DNA of 64,000 nucleotides from Sphingobium sp. EP60837 (GCF_001658005.1 NZ_CP015986.1:682001-746000), one strand, 5' to 3'. Shown: positions 6,842 to 16,855, numbered from the stretch's first letter. Notes: a model not told the origin generated them from the sequence alone. Numbers and translations are program-made.

Positions 6842-9483
6842 TAGAATTGAGTCCCTACGTTGAAGCTGATGAGCTGAGTGTCGTCCCCTGGTTCCTTGAG
6901 CAGGGCCTTGGCGATGTCGATGCGGAACGGCCCGAAAGGCGAGTTCCAGTTGATGCCAAACCCCACGGAAACACGCGGCTTGAGCGTGTCGCCGAGATAT
7001 ACTTCCTCAAATCCGGTGCCATCCAGATAGGCGGCGTCAAAACCCGTTGGTGGAGCATTACAATTACCCAGCGACGCTGCGCGAACGGTGCTCGCGCTGC
7101 CCGTGGTGCCTGTTTGAGGAGTTACGGAGCAGTAGCCGGGGAAGTTCGTGGGGATCGGATCGCGCAATCCCGCGACAGCACCAGCATCTACGAAAATAGA
7201 AGGACGCAATCCCATTTCACGGGCGCCCGAACCAAGCGGAATTTCGACTTCTGCGCGAGCAAGATAGTAGATTCTACCACCCAGCGCGTCATCCCTGACA
7301 TTGTTGTCGCCAGTACTGCGAATGAAGCTGCCCGCGTTGTCCGGATCTTCCACTAGGTAGAAACGCTTCACACGCGGCCCGATACCGCGGATATCAAAGC
7401 CGCGAATCTGCGGATTGCCCAGGAAGAAGCGATCGGTCAGGCGGACTTTGTCCACCAACTCGCCGGAGGCGTCGCGACGCTCACCTTCAAGGCTGTGGAT
7501 ATAGCCACCTTCCGCAGACAGCGAGAAGATGAAGCCCCCGCCCAAAGGCCAGTATTTCGATCCGTTTAGACGCGTGCGGATATATTTGACGCTGCCGCCT
7601 AGGCCAGCGAAGTCCTGGCTGACCACGACATTATGCCCACGCGTTGGACGGATGCGATTATCACGATTATCGTAGATCAGCGAGTAGCCGAGCGAGGATG
7701 TCGTCCGCTTTCCAATGGCGTCGCACAAATAGCGCCCAGCCAGGATCGGATCGCAAACCCCATTGGTGTAGTAGGTGTCCTTATCCAGGCTCACATCATC
7801 CAGGTTGAGGCTGTAGCGCAGCGCCAACGACATATATTCCGTGATCGGCACGCCAGCCCGGATCTGGAAGCCGGTCGTGGTCTGCTTGTAGGTTGTGTCA
7901 CGATCGTTATTGTTCAGATAACGGAAGCTGTTGAGGTCGCGGCGATAGATGTCGCCGCCCAGCGCGATATTCTTGTCCATGAAATAGGGCTCGGTGAAGC
8001 CCAGTTCAACGGACTTGGAATAGCTGGAATAGTTGACGCTCGCCCGCAGTTCCTGTCCCTTGCCCCGGAAGTTGCGCTGGGTAATCGACGCCGCGACGAT
8101 GAAGCGCTCAAGCGAAGAGAAGCCGGCCGACAGCGACAGTTCACCGGTCGATTTTTCCTGGACATTGGTTTCCAGCACGATGCGGTCGGGCGCGGACCCG
8201 GGCTTCTGTTCGATATCCAGCTTTTCCTGGAAGAAGCCTAGCGAGTTGATGCGGTCCTTCGAACGCTTGACGAGGAAGCTGTTGAACGCGTCGCCTTCCG
8301 CCAGACGGAATTCGCGGCGAACCACCTTATCCTGCGTCAGCGTATTGCCGTTGATATCGACGCGTTCGACATAGACGCGCGGCGCATTGGCGATGCGGAA
8401 ATTAATCCCCATCGTCAGGCTGTCCTTGTCGCGATTGAAGTCCGGCTGCACTTCCGCAAAGGCATAGCCGAACAGGCCCGCCGTCTCGCTCAACGTATCG
8501 ACCGTGTCCTCGACCTGCTTGGCGTTGTACCAATCGCCCTTCTTCATCGGCAGCGTCTTGGTGAGCGACGCGCTCGACAGGTCACGAATGTCGGACTCGA
8601 CCTTTACGTCGCCGAACTTGTAGCGCTTTCCTTCCTCGACCACATAGGTGATGATGAAGTCCTGCTTGTCGGGCGTGAGTTCCGCGACTGCCGAAATCAC
8701 ACGGAAGTCCGCATAGCCTTCGGTCAGGTAGAATTGGCGCAGCTTCTGCTGGTCATAGGCCAGGCGATCCGGGTCATAGCTGGTGCCCGAGGAGAAAACG
8801 CGGAACCACCGCGACTGCTTCGTCACCATCTGGCTGCGCAGTTCGCCGTCGCTGAACTTGTCATTGCCGATCACGTTGATCTGGCGGACCTTGGACTTGG
8901 GCCCTTCCGAAATTTCAAAGACGATATCGACGCGGTTCTGGTCGAGCTGAACCATCTTCGGCTCGACGGTCGCGGCGAATCGACCTTGGCGGCGATAAAG
9001 CTCGATGATGCGGGCGACGTCGGCACGGACCTTAGACCGCGTATATATCTGGCGCGGGGCGAGCCTGATTTCCGGCCGGATCTTGTCTTCCTTCAGCCGC
9101 TTGTTGCCTTCCAGCACGATGCGGTTGATGACCGGATTTTCCTTCACCTCGATGGTGAGCGCGCCATTGTCATTGCGGATCTGAACATCCGCGAACAGCT
9201 CCGTCTCGTAAAGGTCGCGCAGGGCCTGATCGAGAGATTCCTGGGTAAAGGGCTGACCAATGCGCAGCTTGGTGTAGGACAGGACCGTGTCGGGCTCCAA
9301 GCGCTGCTGGCCCACGACATTGATGCTACGGACTGTGCCCGCGGTCGGCAGCGCAGCAGCAGGAGCGGGCGCTGCCGGGACGGCGGCTTCCTGCGCCAGC
9401 ACGGGAACCGCAGACAGGCCGCCGAACATCGTCGTTGCCAGAAGGGCCGCGACAACCGGGCGCTGTCTCTTGCTGCTCATCAT
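6841..9483 (-). CDS. bamA: Outer membrane protein assembly factor BamA
   Basis: The central Omp85 barrel of the BAM complex, which folds and inserts outer-membrane proteins. A signal peptide ends near VPVLAQ. Five POTRA-type repeats follow (about residues 45-430; one begins IRSINVVG-like at the first, others contain RVYVERVDINGNT) and then the C-terminal barrel, ending in the typical aromatic residue (NVGTQF). The conserved barrel motif RGF is present in NPQIRGFDIRG. I start at the tandem ATGs at 9480-9483 (880 residues); a GTG at 9531 would add 16 residues without a visible ribosome-binding site. It overlaps ompH by one base. Confidence 0.95.
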   Translation of the reverse strand: MMSSKRQRPVVAALLATTMFGGLSAVPVLAQEAAVPAAPAPAAALPTAGTVRSINVVGQQRLEPDTVLSYTKLRIGQPFTQESLDQALRDLYETELFADVQIRNDNGALTIEVKENPVINRIVLEGNKRLKEDKIRPEIRLAPRQIYTRSKVRADVARIIELYRRQGRFAATVEPKMVQLDQNRVDIVFEISEGPKSKVRQINVIGNDKFSDGELRSQMVTKQSRWFRVFSSGTSYDPDRLAYDQQKLRQFYLTEGYADFRVISAVAELTPDKQDFIITYVVEEGKRYKFGDVKVESDIRDLSSASLTKTLPMKKGDWYNAKQVEDTVDTLSETAGLFGYAFAEVQPDFNRDKDSLTMGINFRIANAPRVYVERVDINGNTLTQDKVVRREFRLAEGDAFNSFLVKRSKDRINSLGFFQEKLDIEQKPGSAPDRIVLETNVQEKSTGELSLSAGFSSLERFIVAASITQRNFRGKGQELRASVNYSSYSKSVELGFTEPYFMDKNIALGGDIYRRDLNSFRYLNNNDRDTTYKQTTTGFQIRAGVPITEYMSLALRYSLNLDDVSLDKDTYYTNGVCDPILAGRYLCDAIGKRTTSSLGYSLIYDNRDNRIRPTRGHNVVVSQDFAGLGGSVKYIRTRLNGSKYWPLGGGFIFSLSAEGGYIHSLEGERRDASGELVDKVRLTDRFFLGNPQIRGFDIRGIGPRVKRFYLVEDPDNAGSFIRSTGDNNVRDDALGGRIYYLARAEVEIPLGSGAREMGLRPSIFVDAGAVAGLRDPIPTNFPGYCSVTPQTGTTGSASTVRAASLGNCNAPPTGFDAAYLDGTGFEEVYLGDTLKPRVSVGFGINWNSPFGPFRIDIAKALLKEPGDDTQLISFNVGTQF

Positions 9484-9576
9484 CGCTGTCACCCGCTCTA
9501 CCCTTTTACAAAAAAGCAAATCTTCGTTCACGCCGGGAAAGACGACGCTAAATCGCGTCTCCCTGCCCGATACGGC

Positions 9577-10710
9577 TTAGCCGATCAAGCCGGACAGGCG
9601 TTCCCAGAGACCGAAAGAAGATAAATCGTTGAAAGTAACCAGCATCATCATGGCCAGGAGCACCGCCAGGCCCGAACGATAAGCCCATTCCTGCACGCGC
9701 GGACTGACCGGCCTGCGCTGCACTGCCTCCACCCCGTAAAATAAAAGATGCCCGCCATCGAGCATGGGGATTGGCAACAGGTTGATGAACCCCAAGTTAA
9801 TCGAAATGAGCGCCATGAAGAAGACGAAGCTTTCGATGCCCAGCGTCGCCGCCTGACCCGAAACCTCGGCAATCTTGAGCGGCCCGCCAAGTTCCTTCAC
9901 CGAGCGGCCGCCGCCCAATATCTGGCCCAGCGTCTCCACCATAGTGCGGATGATCTGGCCCGTCTGCTTGATAGCGACGATGGGCGCGCGCCAGAGCGCG
10001 ACCGGCTCAACCACGGGCTCCCCCGGAGCGATACCCAGCCGACCGATCCGGTAGCTGTTCCCAAAGCCGTCTCGCTCCTGCACCGCGCCGACGTGGCCCT
10101 GCTTCTCGATACTTCTGCCTGCGCGTTCGATCAGGATCTTCACCGGCTCATCGGGACGGATCTGCGCATAGAGCCGGATATCGTCGAATGTCGCCACTTC
10201 CCGGCCGTTGAGCGAGACGATGCGGTCGCCTGGCTGAATCCCCGCCGCAGCGGCCGCGCTGCCCGGCTGAACCTGACCGGCTACCGCTGGCGTGCGGCTT
10301 TCCCCATGGGCGAAGGCGAAGGCGGCAAGGATCAAGATAGCGAAGAGGAAGTTGATGAACGGCCCCGCCGCCACGATTGCCGCCCGCTGCCACAGCGGCT
10401 TGGCGGGGAAGCTTTCCGCACGCTCGGCGGCAGGAAGCTGCAGCCAGGCCGGATCGGTCTGGCTGGAGGCGTTCATATCACCCTTGAAACGGACATAGCC
10501 TCCCAGCGGCAGCGCGCCGATCCGCCAGCGTGTGCCGCGGCGGTCCACCCATGCGGCGATTTCCGGACCGAAGCCGATCGAAAAAGCCTCCGCCTTCACC
10601 CCGCACCAGCGGCCAACCAGATAGTGGCCCAGCTCATGCACGAAAACGAGCGGTCCGATGACCGCTACAAAGGCTAGGACGGTCAACAGAAAACCGGGGT
10701 TCTGGATCAA
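9577..10710 (-). CDS. rseP: Site-2 intramembrane metalloprotease RseP
   Basis: An inner-membrane zinc protease of the M50 family that cleaves anti-sigma factors within the membrane. The zinc motif HELGH is at residues 25-29 in the first membrane span. A PDZ domain lies at about 145-190 (PGSAAAAAGIQPGDRI), and the second zinc-side motif, NLLPIPMLDGGH, has its LDG at 317-319. The length of 377 residues is slightly below the two-PDZ E. coli protein, and only one PDZ is evident. It shares 4 bases with dxr (ATGA). Confidence 0.94.
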   Translation of the reverse strand: MIQNPGFLLTVLAFVAVIGPLVFVHELGHYLVGRWCGVKAEAFSIGFGPEIAAWVDRRGTRWRIGALPLGGYVRFKGDMNASSQTDPAWLQLPAAERAESFPAKPLWQRAAIVAAGPFINFLFAILILAAFAFAHGESRTPAVAGQVQPGSAAAAAGIQPGDRIVSLNGREVATFDDIRLYAQIRPDEPVKILIERAGRSIEKQGHVGAVQERDGFGNSYRIGRLGIAPGEPVVEPVALWRAPIVAIKQTGQIIRTMVETLGQILGGGRSVKELGGPLKIAEVSGQAATLGIESFVFFMALISINLGFINLLPIPMLDGGHLLFYGVEAVQRRPVSPRVQEWAYRSGLAVLLAMMMLVTFNDLSSFGLWERLSGLIG

Positions 10711-11864
10711 GCAGTCAATCTTTCCATCACATGTCGCGCCATGCTTCGCGCCTGCGCATCCGCTTCCAGCACATCGTCGATCCCGCTTGGCACAGGCGCG
10801 CTATAGCGGTTCAGAACGTCCTCCACAATCATGGCGATATCAAGGAAGCCGATGGCACCTTTAAGGAAGGCCGCGACGGCCACTTCATTGGCGGCATTGA
10901 GAATCGCCGGAGCCGCGCCACCTGCTTCCGCGGTGTGCCGCGCCAGACGAAGTGCCGGGAAGCGATCTTCGTCCGGAGCCTCAAAGTCCAGCCGTCCCGC
11001 CTGCGCGAGGTTCAGCGGCTGACACGGCGTCTCCATCCGCTTGGGCCAGGCAAGCGCGCTCGCAATGGGGATGCGCATGTCAGGCGATCCAAGCTGAGCT
11101 AAGGTCGAACGGTCCCGATATTCGACCATGCTGTGAATAATCGATTGGGGGTGGACCAATATCTCGATCCGGTCGAGCCCGACGGGGAAGAGATGAGCTG
11201 CCTCGATCAGCTCCAGCCCCTTGTTCATCATAGTCGCGCTATCGACGCTGATCTTCGCGCCCATCGACCAATTGGGATGCGCCACCGCCTGAGCAGGCGT
11301 GATGTCGCGCATCTCTTCCCGGCTGCGGGTGCGGAAGGGACCGCCGCTCGCGGTCAAAATAATCCTTGCCACATCTTCCAAGCGGCTTCCGGCAAGGCAC
11401 TGGAAAATAGCATTATGTTCGCTATCGACCGGCAGCAGCGTCGCGCCCGAATGCTCCACCGCATCCATCATGAGCGCGCCTGCCGAAACCAGCGACTCCT
11501 TGTTGGCGAGCGCAACCGTGCCGCCTGCCTTCAACGCCGCCATTGTAGGGCGCAGGCCCGCACAGCCAACGATCGCCGCCATGCTCCAGTCCGCGCCAGC
11601 CTCAGCCGCTTCCACTAGAGCCCCTTCGCCCGCGGCAGCTATAACGCCCGATCCTTCAAGCGCGGCCTTGAGTGCGTCATAGCGCGCTTCATCCCCGATC
11701 ACCGCCATGCGCGCGCCGAACTGGCGCGCCAGCGCGGCCAGGCCATCGACGTCACTGTGGGCGGTGAGCGCGACGACTTCAAATGCGCCGGGGTCGCGCT
11801 GAATGAGGTCGAGCGTCGACATGCCGACAGAGCCGGTCGCGCCGAAGATTGAAACTTTACGCAT
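10707..11864 (-). CDS. dxr: 1-deoxy-D-xylulose 5-phosphate reductoisomerase
   Basis: An NADPH-dependent enzyme making MEP, the committed step of the non-mevalonate isoprenoid pathway. The nucleotide-binding loop GATGSVGMST is at residues 8-17, and the metal and substrate motifs LPVDSEHNAIFQ and SVDSATMMNKGLELIEA are intact. The length of 385 residues is typical. The gene shares one base with cdsA and four with rseP. Its product feeds the substrate pool of UppS, two genes away. Confidence 0.97.
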   Translation of the reverse strand: MRKVSIFGATGSVGMSTLDLIQRDPGAFEVVALTAHSDVDGLAALARQFGARMAVIGDEARYDALKAALEGSGVIAAAGEGALVEAAEAGADWSMAAIVGCAGLRPTMAALKAGGTVALANKESLVSAGALMMDAVEHSGATLLPVDSEHNAIFQCLAGSRLEDVARIILTASGGPFRTRSREEMRDITPAQAVAHPNWSMGAKISVDSATMMNKGLELIEAAHLFPVGLDRIEILVHPQSIIHSMVEYRDRSTLAQLGSPDMRIPIASALAWPKRMETPCQPLNLAQAGRLDFEAPDEDRFPALRLARHTAEAGGAAPAILNAANEVAVAAFLKGAIGFLDIAMIVEDVLNRYSAPVPSGIDDVLEADAQARSMARHVMERLTA

Positions 11865-12640
11865 CAGGAAAATACCAGAAAAAGATAGAGGAGCGCCGCC
11901 AATGGAGCGGCGGTGGCAACGCCATCCAGGCGGTCCATCACCCCGCCATGGCCGGGTAGCAGGCTCCCGCTGTCCTTGACCCCCGCGCGCCGCTTCATCG
12001 CGCTTTCAAGCAGGTCGCCAAGCTGGGCCGCCACCGCCAGCAGCCCGCTCGCGGCGGCAAGCTGGATCGGCAGGCCCGCGAACCGGTGCAGCACAAAGCC
12101 GAGGACCAGCGCGGCAAGCACGCCGCCGCCCAGTCCAGCCCAGGTCTTGGACGGGCTGACCCGGGGAGCCAGCTTGGGGCCGCCGATCGCGCGCCCCGAG
12201 AAATAAGCCCCAATGTCCGTCGCCCAGACGAGCGCCAGCGCCCAGAAGGCCAGCAGCAGGCCGAAATTGTCCGGCTCTTGCTGCCGCAGGAAGATGAGCG
12301 CCATCACCGGCACGCACACGTAAAAGACGCCCATCGCCAGCCGCAGCGAGCGCGTAATCAATGCAACGAAGAAAAAGGCCGCCACCATAAGCGTGAAGGC
12401 TGTCCAGGACACTCCAGCCGCCAACGGACAAAGCAGCGCCAGCGGGACGGATACGGCAAACATCGACAAGCGCCGGTGCTCAGGCGTCGCTCCCGCCAGG
12501 TCAGCCCACTCCCCCTGCATCAGCACGCCCGCGATAACGAGCAACAGCCAGAAGAAAAATCCGCCGAAATAGAGTCCCGCCGAAGCCAGAAATACAAGGA
12601 GAATGCCGACGATCGTGCGGGTACGAAGCTCGCTCGACAT
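11864..12640 (-). CDS. cdsA: Phosphatidate cytidylyltransferase
   Basis: An integral membrane enzyme making CDP-diacylglycerol from phosphatidate and CTP, the precursor used by PssA at 17 kb. The protein is strongly hydrophobic, with about seven spans. The C-terminal CdsA signature is present: SPSKTWAGLGGG, then a conserved segment ending PGHGGVMDRLDG. 258 residues. It follows uppS after 3 bases and shares one base with dxr. Confidence 0.94.
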   Translation of the reverse strand: MSSELRTRTIVGILLVFLASAGLYFGGFFFWLLLVIAGVLMQGEWADLAGATPEHRRLSMFAVSVPLALLCPLAAGVSWTAFTLMVAAFFFVALITRSLRLAMGVFYVCVPVMALIFLRQQEPDNFGLLLAFWALALVWATDIGAYFSGRAIGGPKLAPRVSPSKTWAGLGGGVLAALVLGFVLHRFAGLPIQLAAASGLLAVAAQLGDLLESAMKRRAGVKDSGSLLPGHGGVMDRLDGVATAAPLAALLYLFLVFS

Positions 12641-12643
12641 AGA

Positions 12644-13387
12644 TCACAGCCCGCCGAAACGGCGGTCCCTCAAGCGGAAGGCATCAAGGGCCTCGGCAAG
12701 CGCCCCCGCATCAAAATCGGGCCAGAGCGTATCGGTGAAATAGAGTTCGGCATAGGCCGCCTGCCACAGCATGAAGTTGCTGAGCCGCTGCTCTCCCGAG
12801 GTCCGGATCAAAAGGTCGAGCGGCGGCAGGCCGACAGTATCGAGGCCCGCTTCCACATCGCCGATGCCGATTGCATCCGGGTCGATTTCGCCCGCCTGAA
12901 CACGCTGAACGATGCTTTGCGCCGCCCGCACCAGTTCGTCCTGCGCGCCATAATTGAGTGCGATGGCGATGATCGGCCCAGTATTGGCCGCGGTCCGCGC
13001 CACCGCCCGTTCGATGAGATCGACGAGCGCGGGATCAAGCGCCTGATAATTGCCGATGACGCGCAGCCGGACACCGTTCGCGTGAAATTCGTCCAGGTCG
13101 GATTCGATAAAGCGCCGCAGCAACCCCATGAGGTCTGCCACCTCGCTCGCGGGCCGCTTCCAATTTTCAGAGGAAAAGGCGTAGAGCGTCAGGCACTCCA
13201 ATCCCAACTCGCGCGCCGCGCGCGAAACCCGGCGCACAGCCTCCACGCCAGCGCGATGTCCGGCGATGCGGGGCAGGAACCGCTTCTTCGCCCATCGGCC
13301 ATTGCCATCCATGATGATGGCGACATGACGCGCGCCATGACCGGACGCATCGCCATGGGCGAGGTCGGACTGGGCTTGGCTTGCCAT
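12644..13387 (-). CDS. uppS: Di-trans,poly-cis undecaprenyl diphosphate synthase
   Basis: A cytoplasmic cis-prenyltransferase that makes the C55 lipid carrier for peptidoglycan and surface glycans. The catalytic motif IIMDGNGRWAKKR places the essential Asp at residue 27, and the C-terminal RTSGEQRLSNFMLWQ is the pyrophosphate-binding signature. 247 residues. It lies 44 bases downstream of frr and 3 bases upstream of cdsA. Confidence 0.96.
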   Translation of the reverse strand: MASQAQSDLAHGDASGHGARHVAIIMDGNGRWAKKRFLPRIAGHRAGVEAVRRVSRAARELGLECLTLYAFSSENWKRPASEVADLMGLLRRFIESDLDEFHANGVRLRVIGNYQALDPALVDLIERAVARTAANTGPIIAIALNYGAQDELVRAAQSIVQRVQAGEIDPDAIGIGDVEAGLDTVGLPPLDLLIRTSGEQRLSNFMLWQAAYAELYFTDTLWPDFDAGALAEALDAFRLRDRRFGGL

Positions 13388-13431
13388 CAGAAGTGCGCGC
13401 GAGCGGTGGACACGGGGCGGAGCGTCCCGGC

Positions 13432-13989
13432 TCAGTGGCCGAGAATTTCCTTCTCCTTGGCGGCCGTCACCGCATCGATATCGGCGATGGTGCTGTCGGT
13501 CAGCTTCTGCACCTCGGTTTCGAGGCGCTTGCGCTCATCCTCGCTGATCTCACCCTTCTTTTCGTCGGTCTTGAGATGGTCCATGCCGTCGCGGCGGACA
13601 TTGCGGACCGCAACACGCGCGCCTTCCGCATATTTGCTGGCGAGCTTGGCCAGTTCCTTGCGCCGCTCCTCGGTCAGATCGGGGATGGGCAGGCGTAGCG
13701 TCTGACCGTCAACGATCGGGTTCAGGCCCAGGCCCGCCGAACGGATAGCCTTGTCGGCCGGGCCAACATTGGTCTTATCCCACACCTGAACTGACAACAT
13801 GCGCGGCTCGGGCGCGGAAACGGTAGCAATCTGGTTCAGCGGCATGTGCGCGCCATAAACCTCAACCGTCACCGGATCGAGCAGCTGGATATTGGCGCGG
13901 CCGGTGCGCAGACCCGCCAGGTCGCCCTTCAGCGATTCGACGGCCCCGTGCATCCGGCGTTCGAGGTCGGCCTTGTCATATTGAGCCAT
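13432..13989 (-). CDS. frr: Ribosome recycling factor
   Basis: A 185-residue all-helical plus beta-domain protein that splits post-termination ribosomes with EF-G. The start ([18 protein letters not shown]), the LRTGRAN segment and the C-terminal helix carrying [19 protein letters not shown] are standard. The pyrH stop lies 6 bases upstream, giving the usual pyrH-frr pair. Confidence 0.97.
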   Translation of the reverse strand: MAQYDKADLERRMHGAVESLKGDLAGLRTGRANIQLLDPVTVEVYGAHMPLNQIATVSAPEPRMLSVQVWDKTNVGPADKAIRSAGLGLNPIVDGQTLRLPIPDLTEERRKELAKLASKYAEGARVAVRNVRRDGMDHLKTDEKKGEISEDERKRLETEVQKLTDSTIADIDAVTAAKEKEILGH

Positions 13990-13995
13990 GGTCTT

Positions 13996-14721
13996 TCAGC
14001 GCTCCTGATTTTGCACGATCGTCGCAACACCGTCACCGGCCAGCACCTTGGCCAGATTGCCGGTTTCGCGGATGTTGAACACGACGATGGGAATATTGTT
14101 TTCGCGGCAGAGCGCAATGGCGCTCGCGTCCATGACCTTCAGATTGTCGTTCAGCACCCGGTCGAAGCTGATCTGGTCATAACGCGCTGCATCCGGCACC
14201 TGCTTGGGATCGGCATCATAGATGCCATCGACGCTGGTACCCTTGAACAGCGCGTTGCAATTCATTTCGGCCGCACGCAGCGCCGCAGTGGTATCAGTGG
14301 TGAAGAAGGGACTGCCGGTCCCCGCCGCGAAGATGACGATCCGGCCCTTTTCCATGTGCCGCACCGCCTTGCGCCGGATATAAGGCTCGCAGACCGAGGC
14401 CATCGGGATCGCCGACTGGACGCGCGTGTCGTAGCCGATCTTTTCCAGCGCATTCTGCACCGCCAGCGCGTTCATCACGGTGGCGAGCATGCCCATATAG
14501 TCGGCGCTGGTGCGGTCGAAGCCCTTCGCGGCGCCCGCCAGACCCCGGAAGATATTGCCGCCGCCGACCACGACGCAGATTTCGAAGCCCGCATCCTTCG
14601 CCGCAGCGATCTCGGACGCGACGCGGTTCACGGTCTCTGGCTCGATGCCGAACTGCCCCTGCCCCATCAGCACTTCGCCCGAGAGTTTCAGCAATATGCG
14701 CTTGAACGGCGGACGGGTCAT
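13996..14721 (-). CDS. pyrH: UMP kinase
   Basis: A bacterial hexameric UMP kinase (amino acid kinase fold), converting UMP to UDP. Visible are the N-terminal LLKLSGE, the glycine motif [11 protein letters not shown], the segment [14 protein letters not shown] and [12 protein letters not shown] start at the ATG at 14721 ([10 protein letters not shown]), giving 241 residues; an upstream in-frame ATG at 14766 lies inside the candidate promoter. Expression with frr is expected. Confidence 0.96.
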   Translation of the reverse strand: MTRPPFKRILLKLSGEVLMGQGQFGIEPETVNRVASEIAAAKDAGFEICVVVGGGNIFRGLAGAAKGFDRTSADYMGMLATVMNALAVQNALEKIGYDTRVQSAIPMASVCEPYIRRKAVRHMEKGRIVIFAAGTGSPFFTTDTTAALRAAEMNCNALFKGTSVDGIYDADPKQVPDAARYDQISFDRVLNDNLKVMDASAIALCRENNIPIVVFNIRETGNLAKVLAGDGVATIVQNQER

Positions 14722-14764
14722 GCGGGGCAAAATTCCTCTAGAGGCAGACAAGGAAATGGCGCGC

Positions 14765-14793
14765 ACCTTAGGCAGCGCGCGCCACTCTGTGAA
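14765..14793 (-). promoter_or_regulatory. Candidate promoter of pyrH-frr
   Basis: On the minus strand: TTCACA (14788-14793), a 17-base spacer and TAAGGT (14765-14770), 44 bases before the pyrH ATG. A second possible element, TCGACA with TAAGGA, lies just upstream (14795-14822, 16-base spacer). The TAAGG -10 is shared with the rpsB promoter candidate at 16779. Confidence 0.45.
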
Positions 14794-14879
14794 GTCCTTA
14801 GCGTCCTTGGGCGGCTTGTCGAGAAGCCTTGCTTCCCGCGCGCCGCCCGAACCGAACGCTTTGTCAGATCACGGCCGGA

Positions 14880-15806
14880 TCAAACGCCCGCAGCCGCGGC
14901 GACTTCGGCAGCGAAGTCGCTCGTTTCCTTCTCGATGCCTTCACCGAGCTGGAAGCGGACATAATTTTTCAGCGTGATCGACTTGCCTGCATCCTTCGCC
15001 GCCTTGGCGACGACGTCGGCCACCGGGGTCTTGTTGTCCATGACGAACAGCTGCGACAGCAGGGCGTTCTCCTTCGCGTACTTAGCCACGGCGCCATCGA
15101 CCATCTTCGCGACGATCTCGGCGGGCTTGCCCGATTCGGCAGCCTTTTCAGCGGCGATGGCGCGCTCACGCTCCAGCAGGGCCGGATCGATGTCGGCCGC
15201 AGACAGCGCCAGCGGGAAAGCCGCGGCAATGTGCATCGCGATCTGCTTGCCCAGCGGCTCCAGGACGTCAGCAGGCGCATCACCTTCCAGCGCGACGAGA
15301 ACGCCGATCTTGCCAAGGCCCGGCGCAGCCGCGTTGTGGACGTAGGGGACGACCACGCCCTGGCTTACTTCCACCTGGCCGACGCGGCGCAGGGTCTGGT
15401 TCTCGCCGATGGTAGCGATGTTCGACACCAGCTTTTCCGAAATGGTGCCGCCAGCGGGGTGGGCCTGAGCCGACAGCGCTTCGGCGTCGGACGCGCCGCT
15501 GTTCAGAGCCACCTGCGCCACGGTGCGGACGAAATCCTGGAACTGGTCGTTCTTGGCGACGAAGTCCGTTTCGCTGTTCACCTCGACGGCAACGCCCTTG
15601 GTGCCAGCGACAGCGACGCCAACCAGACCTTCGGCGGCGGTGCGGCTGGACTTCTTCTGCGCGGCGGCAAGCCCCTTGGCGCGCAGCCAATCGACGGCGG
15701 CTTCCATGTCGCCATTGGCTTCGGCGAGCGCCTTCTTGCAGTCCATCATGCCCGCGCCCGAACGGTCGCGCAGTTCCTTGACGGCGGCAGCGGTAATCTC
15801 GGCCAT
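14880..15806 (-). CDS. tsf: Elongation factor Ts
   Basis: The guanine-nucleotide exchange factor for EF-Tu. The N-terminal UBA-like domain ([20 protein letters not shown], then KKAL) is followed by the core motif [12 protein letters not shown] and a second subdomain. 308 residues is normal for this group. It lies downstream of rpsB, separated by a hairpin at 15861-15889. Confidence 0.97.
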   Translation of the reverse strand: MAEITAAAVKELRDRSGAGMMDCKKALAEANGDMEAAVDWLRAKGLAAAQKKSSRTAAEGLVGVAVAGTKGVAVEVNSETDFVAKNDQFQDFVRTVAQVALNSGASDAEALSAQAHPAGGTISEKLVSNIATIGENQTLRRVGQVEVSQGVVVPYVHNAAAPGLGKIGVLVALEGDAPADVLEPLGKQIAMHIAAAFPLALSAADIDPALLERERAIAAEKAAESGKPAEIVAKMVDGAVAKYAKENALLSQLFVMDNKTPVADVVAKAAKDAGKSITLKNYVRFQLGEGIEKETSDFAAEVAAAAGV

Positions 15807-15860
15807 GTTTCGGCTCCTAAATGTTCGATGGGTTCAAATATGAATGGTTCAAACAAGCAG

Positions 15861-15889
15861 TAGGGCGCGTTCCGGTGGAGCGCGCCCTA
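15861..15889 (-). terminator. Hairpin between rpsB and tsf (attenuator-like)
   Basis: A 9-bp perfect stem, TAGGGCGCG (15861-15869) with CGCGCCCTA (15881-15889); inside it a further TCC/GGA pairing is possible. The following minus-strand sequence is only mildly T-rich (GCTTGTTTG), so it more likely reduces read-through into tsf or stabilises the rpsB message than stops transcription fully. Confidence 0.5.
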
Positions 15890-15922
15890 GCCTGTCAATC
15901 TTGCAGTTCGAAGACCGCGGGA

Positions 15923-16681
15923 TCAGGCCTGCGCAACGACCTCTTCAACCTCGGGCTCATCGAGAGCGCCCAGGTCAACGCCCGAAGCCTGCTGCGCCCC
16001 ACGGTTGCCCTTGGTGGCGGCGGCGGCGATAGCGTCGCAGTAGAGGCGGATCGCGCGGCTGGCGTCATCGTTCGCGGGAACCGGGAAAGCGATGCCGTCG
16101 GGCGAGACGTTCGAATCGAGGATCGCAACGACCGGGATGCCCAGCGTGTTGGCTTCCTTGATCGCCAGCTCTTCCTTGTTGGCGTCGATCACGAACATGA
16201 CATCGGGGATGCCGTTCATGTCGCGGATGCCGCCCAGCGACAGTTCGAGCTTCTCGCGCTCGCGGGTCATCTGAAGGACTTCCTTCTTGGTGAAGCCGTG
16301 GGTGTCGCCCGACAGCTTCTCTTCGAGGGTCTTCAGGCGCTTGATCGAGCCCGAGATGGTCTTCCAGTTGGTGAGCATGCCGCCCAACCAGCGGTGGTTG
16401 ACGAAATGCTGGCCCGACTTGCGCGCGGCTTCAGCGATCGGGTCCTGCGCCTGGCGCTTGGTGCCGACGAACAGCACCTTGCCACCGGCTGCGACGGTCC
16501 CCGATACGAAATCCAGTGCGCGGCCGAAGAGCGGCACGGTCTGCGACAGGTCGAGAATGTGGATGCCATTGCGCTCGCCGAAGATGTACGGCTTCATGCG
16601 CGGGTTCCAGCGGTGGGTCTGGTGGCCGAAGTGAGCGCCGGCCTCGATCAATTGGTGCATGGTGACGACAGGAGCCGCCAT
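15923..16681 (-). CDS. rpsB: 30S ribosomal protein S2 (uS2)
   Basis: A 252-residue ribosomal protein with all the usual S2 blocks: the N-terminal [65 protein letters not shown] and [12 protein letters not shown]. The C-terminus carries a short acidic extension. It is first in the rpsB-tsf unit, with a candidate promoter at 16779-16807. Confidence 0.98.
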   Translation of the reverse strand: MAAPVVTMHQLIEAGAHFGHQTHRWNPRMKPYIFGERNGIHILDLSQTVPLFGRALDFVSGTVAAGGKVLFVGTKRQAQDPIAEAARKSGQHFVNHRWLGGMLTNWKTISGSIKRLKTLEEKLSGDTHGFTKKEVLQMTREREKLELSLGGIRDMNGIPDVMFVIDANKEELAIKEANTLGIPVVAILDSNVSPDGIAFPVPANDDASRAIRLYCDAIAAAATKGNRGAQQASGVDLGALDEPEVEEVVAQA

Positions 16682-16778
16682 AATATTTCTCCTTCCGGTT
16701 GATGCCTCTGGGAATCAGGAACTGAAACGCGAACGCCGCAGCACCGGATATGTGCGATTCCCATGTGGAATGGCGCGG

Positions 16779-16807
16779 CCCTTAGCCCCTACCACGCAGC
16801 GATGCAA
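16779..16807 (-). promoter_or_regulatory. Candidate promoter of rpsB-tsf
   Basis: On the minus strand: TTGCAT (16802-16807), a 17-base spacer and TAAGGG (16779-16784), about 98 bases before the rpsB ATG. Its -35 is only 4 bases from the -35 of the divergent LexA-box promoter, so the two may interfere. Confidence 0.45.
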
Positions 16808-16811
16808 GGGG

Positions 16812-16855
16812 TTGACTCGCTGAGAGATTGAGAACATAAAGTGAACATGTGGAAC
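16812..16855 (+). promoter_or_regulatory. Candidate SOS promoter with LexA-type operator
   Basis: TTGACT (16812-16817), a 17-base spacer and CATAAA (16835-16840) form a plus-strand promoter. Overlapping its -10 is GAAC-N7-GAAC (16832-16846), which is the alphaproteobacterial LexA box (GTTC-N7-GTTC read on the other strand); a third GAAC lies at 16852-16855. An operator on the -10 is the expected arrangement for repression. It drives the small membrane gene at 16930. Confidence 0.55.

Noticed and set aside
12086..13705. A 539-codon plus-strand open frame across cdsA, uppS and frr
   Set aside because: It runs antisense to three well-supported genes. It is rich in Arg, Pro and Gln as expected from the opposite strand of GC-rich coding DNA, and shows no domain signature.
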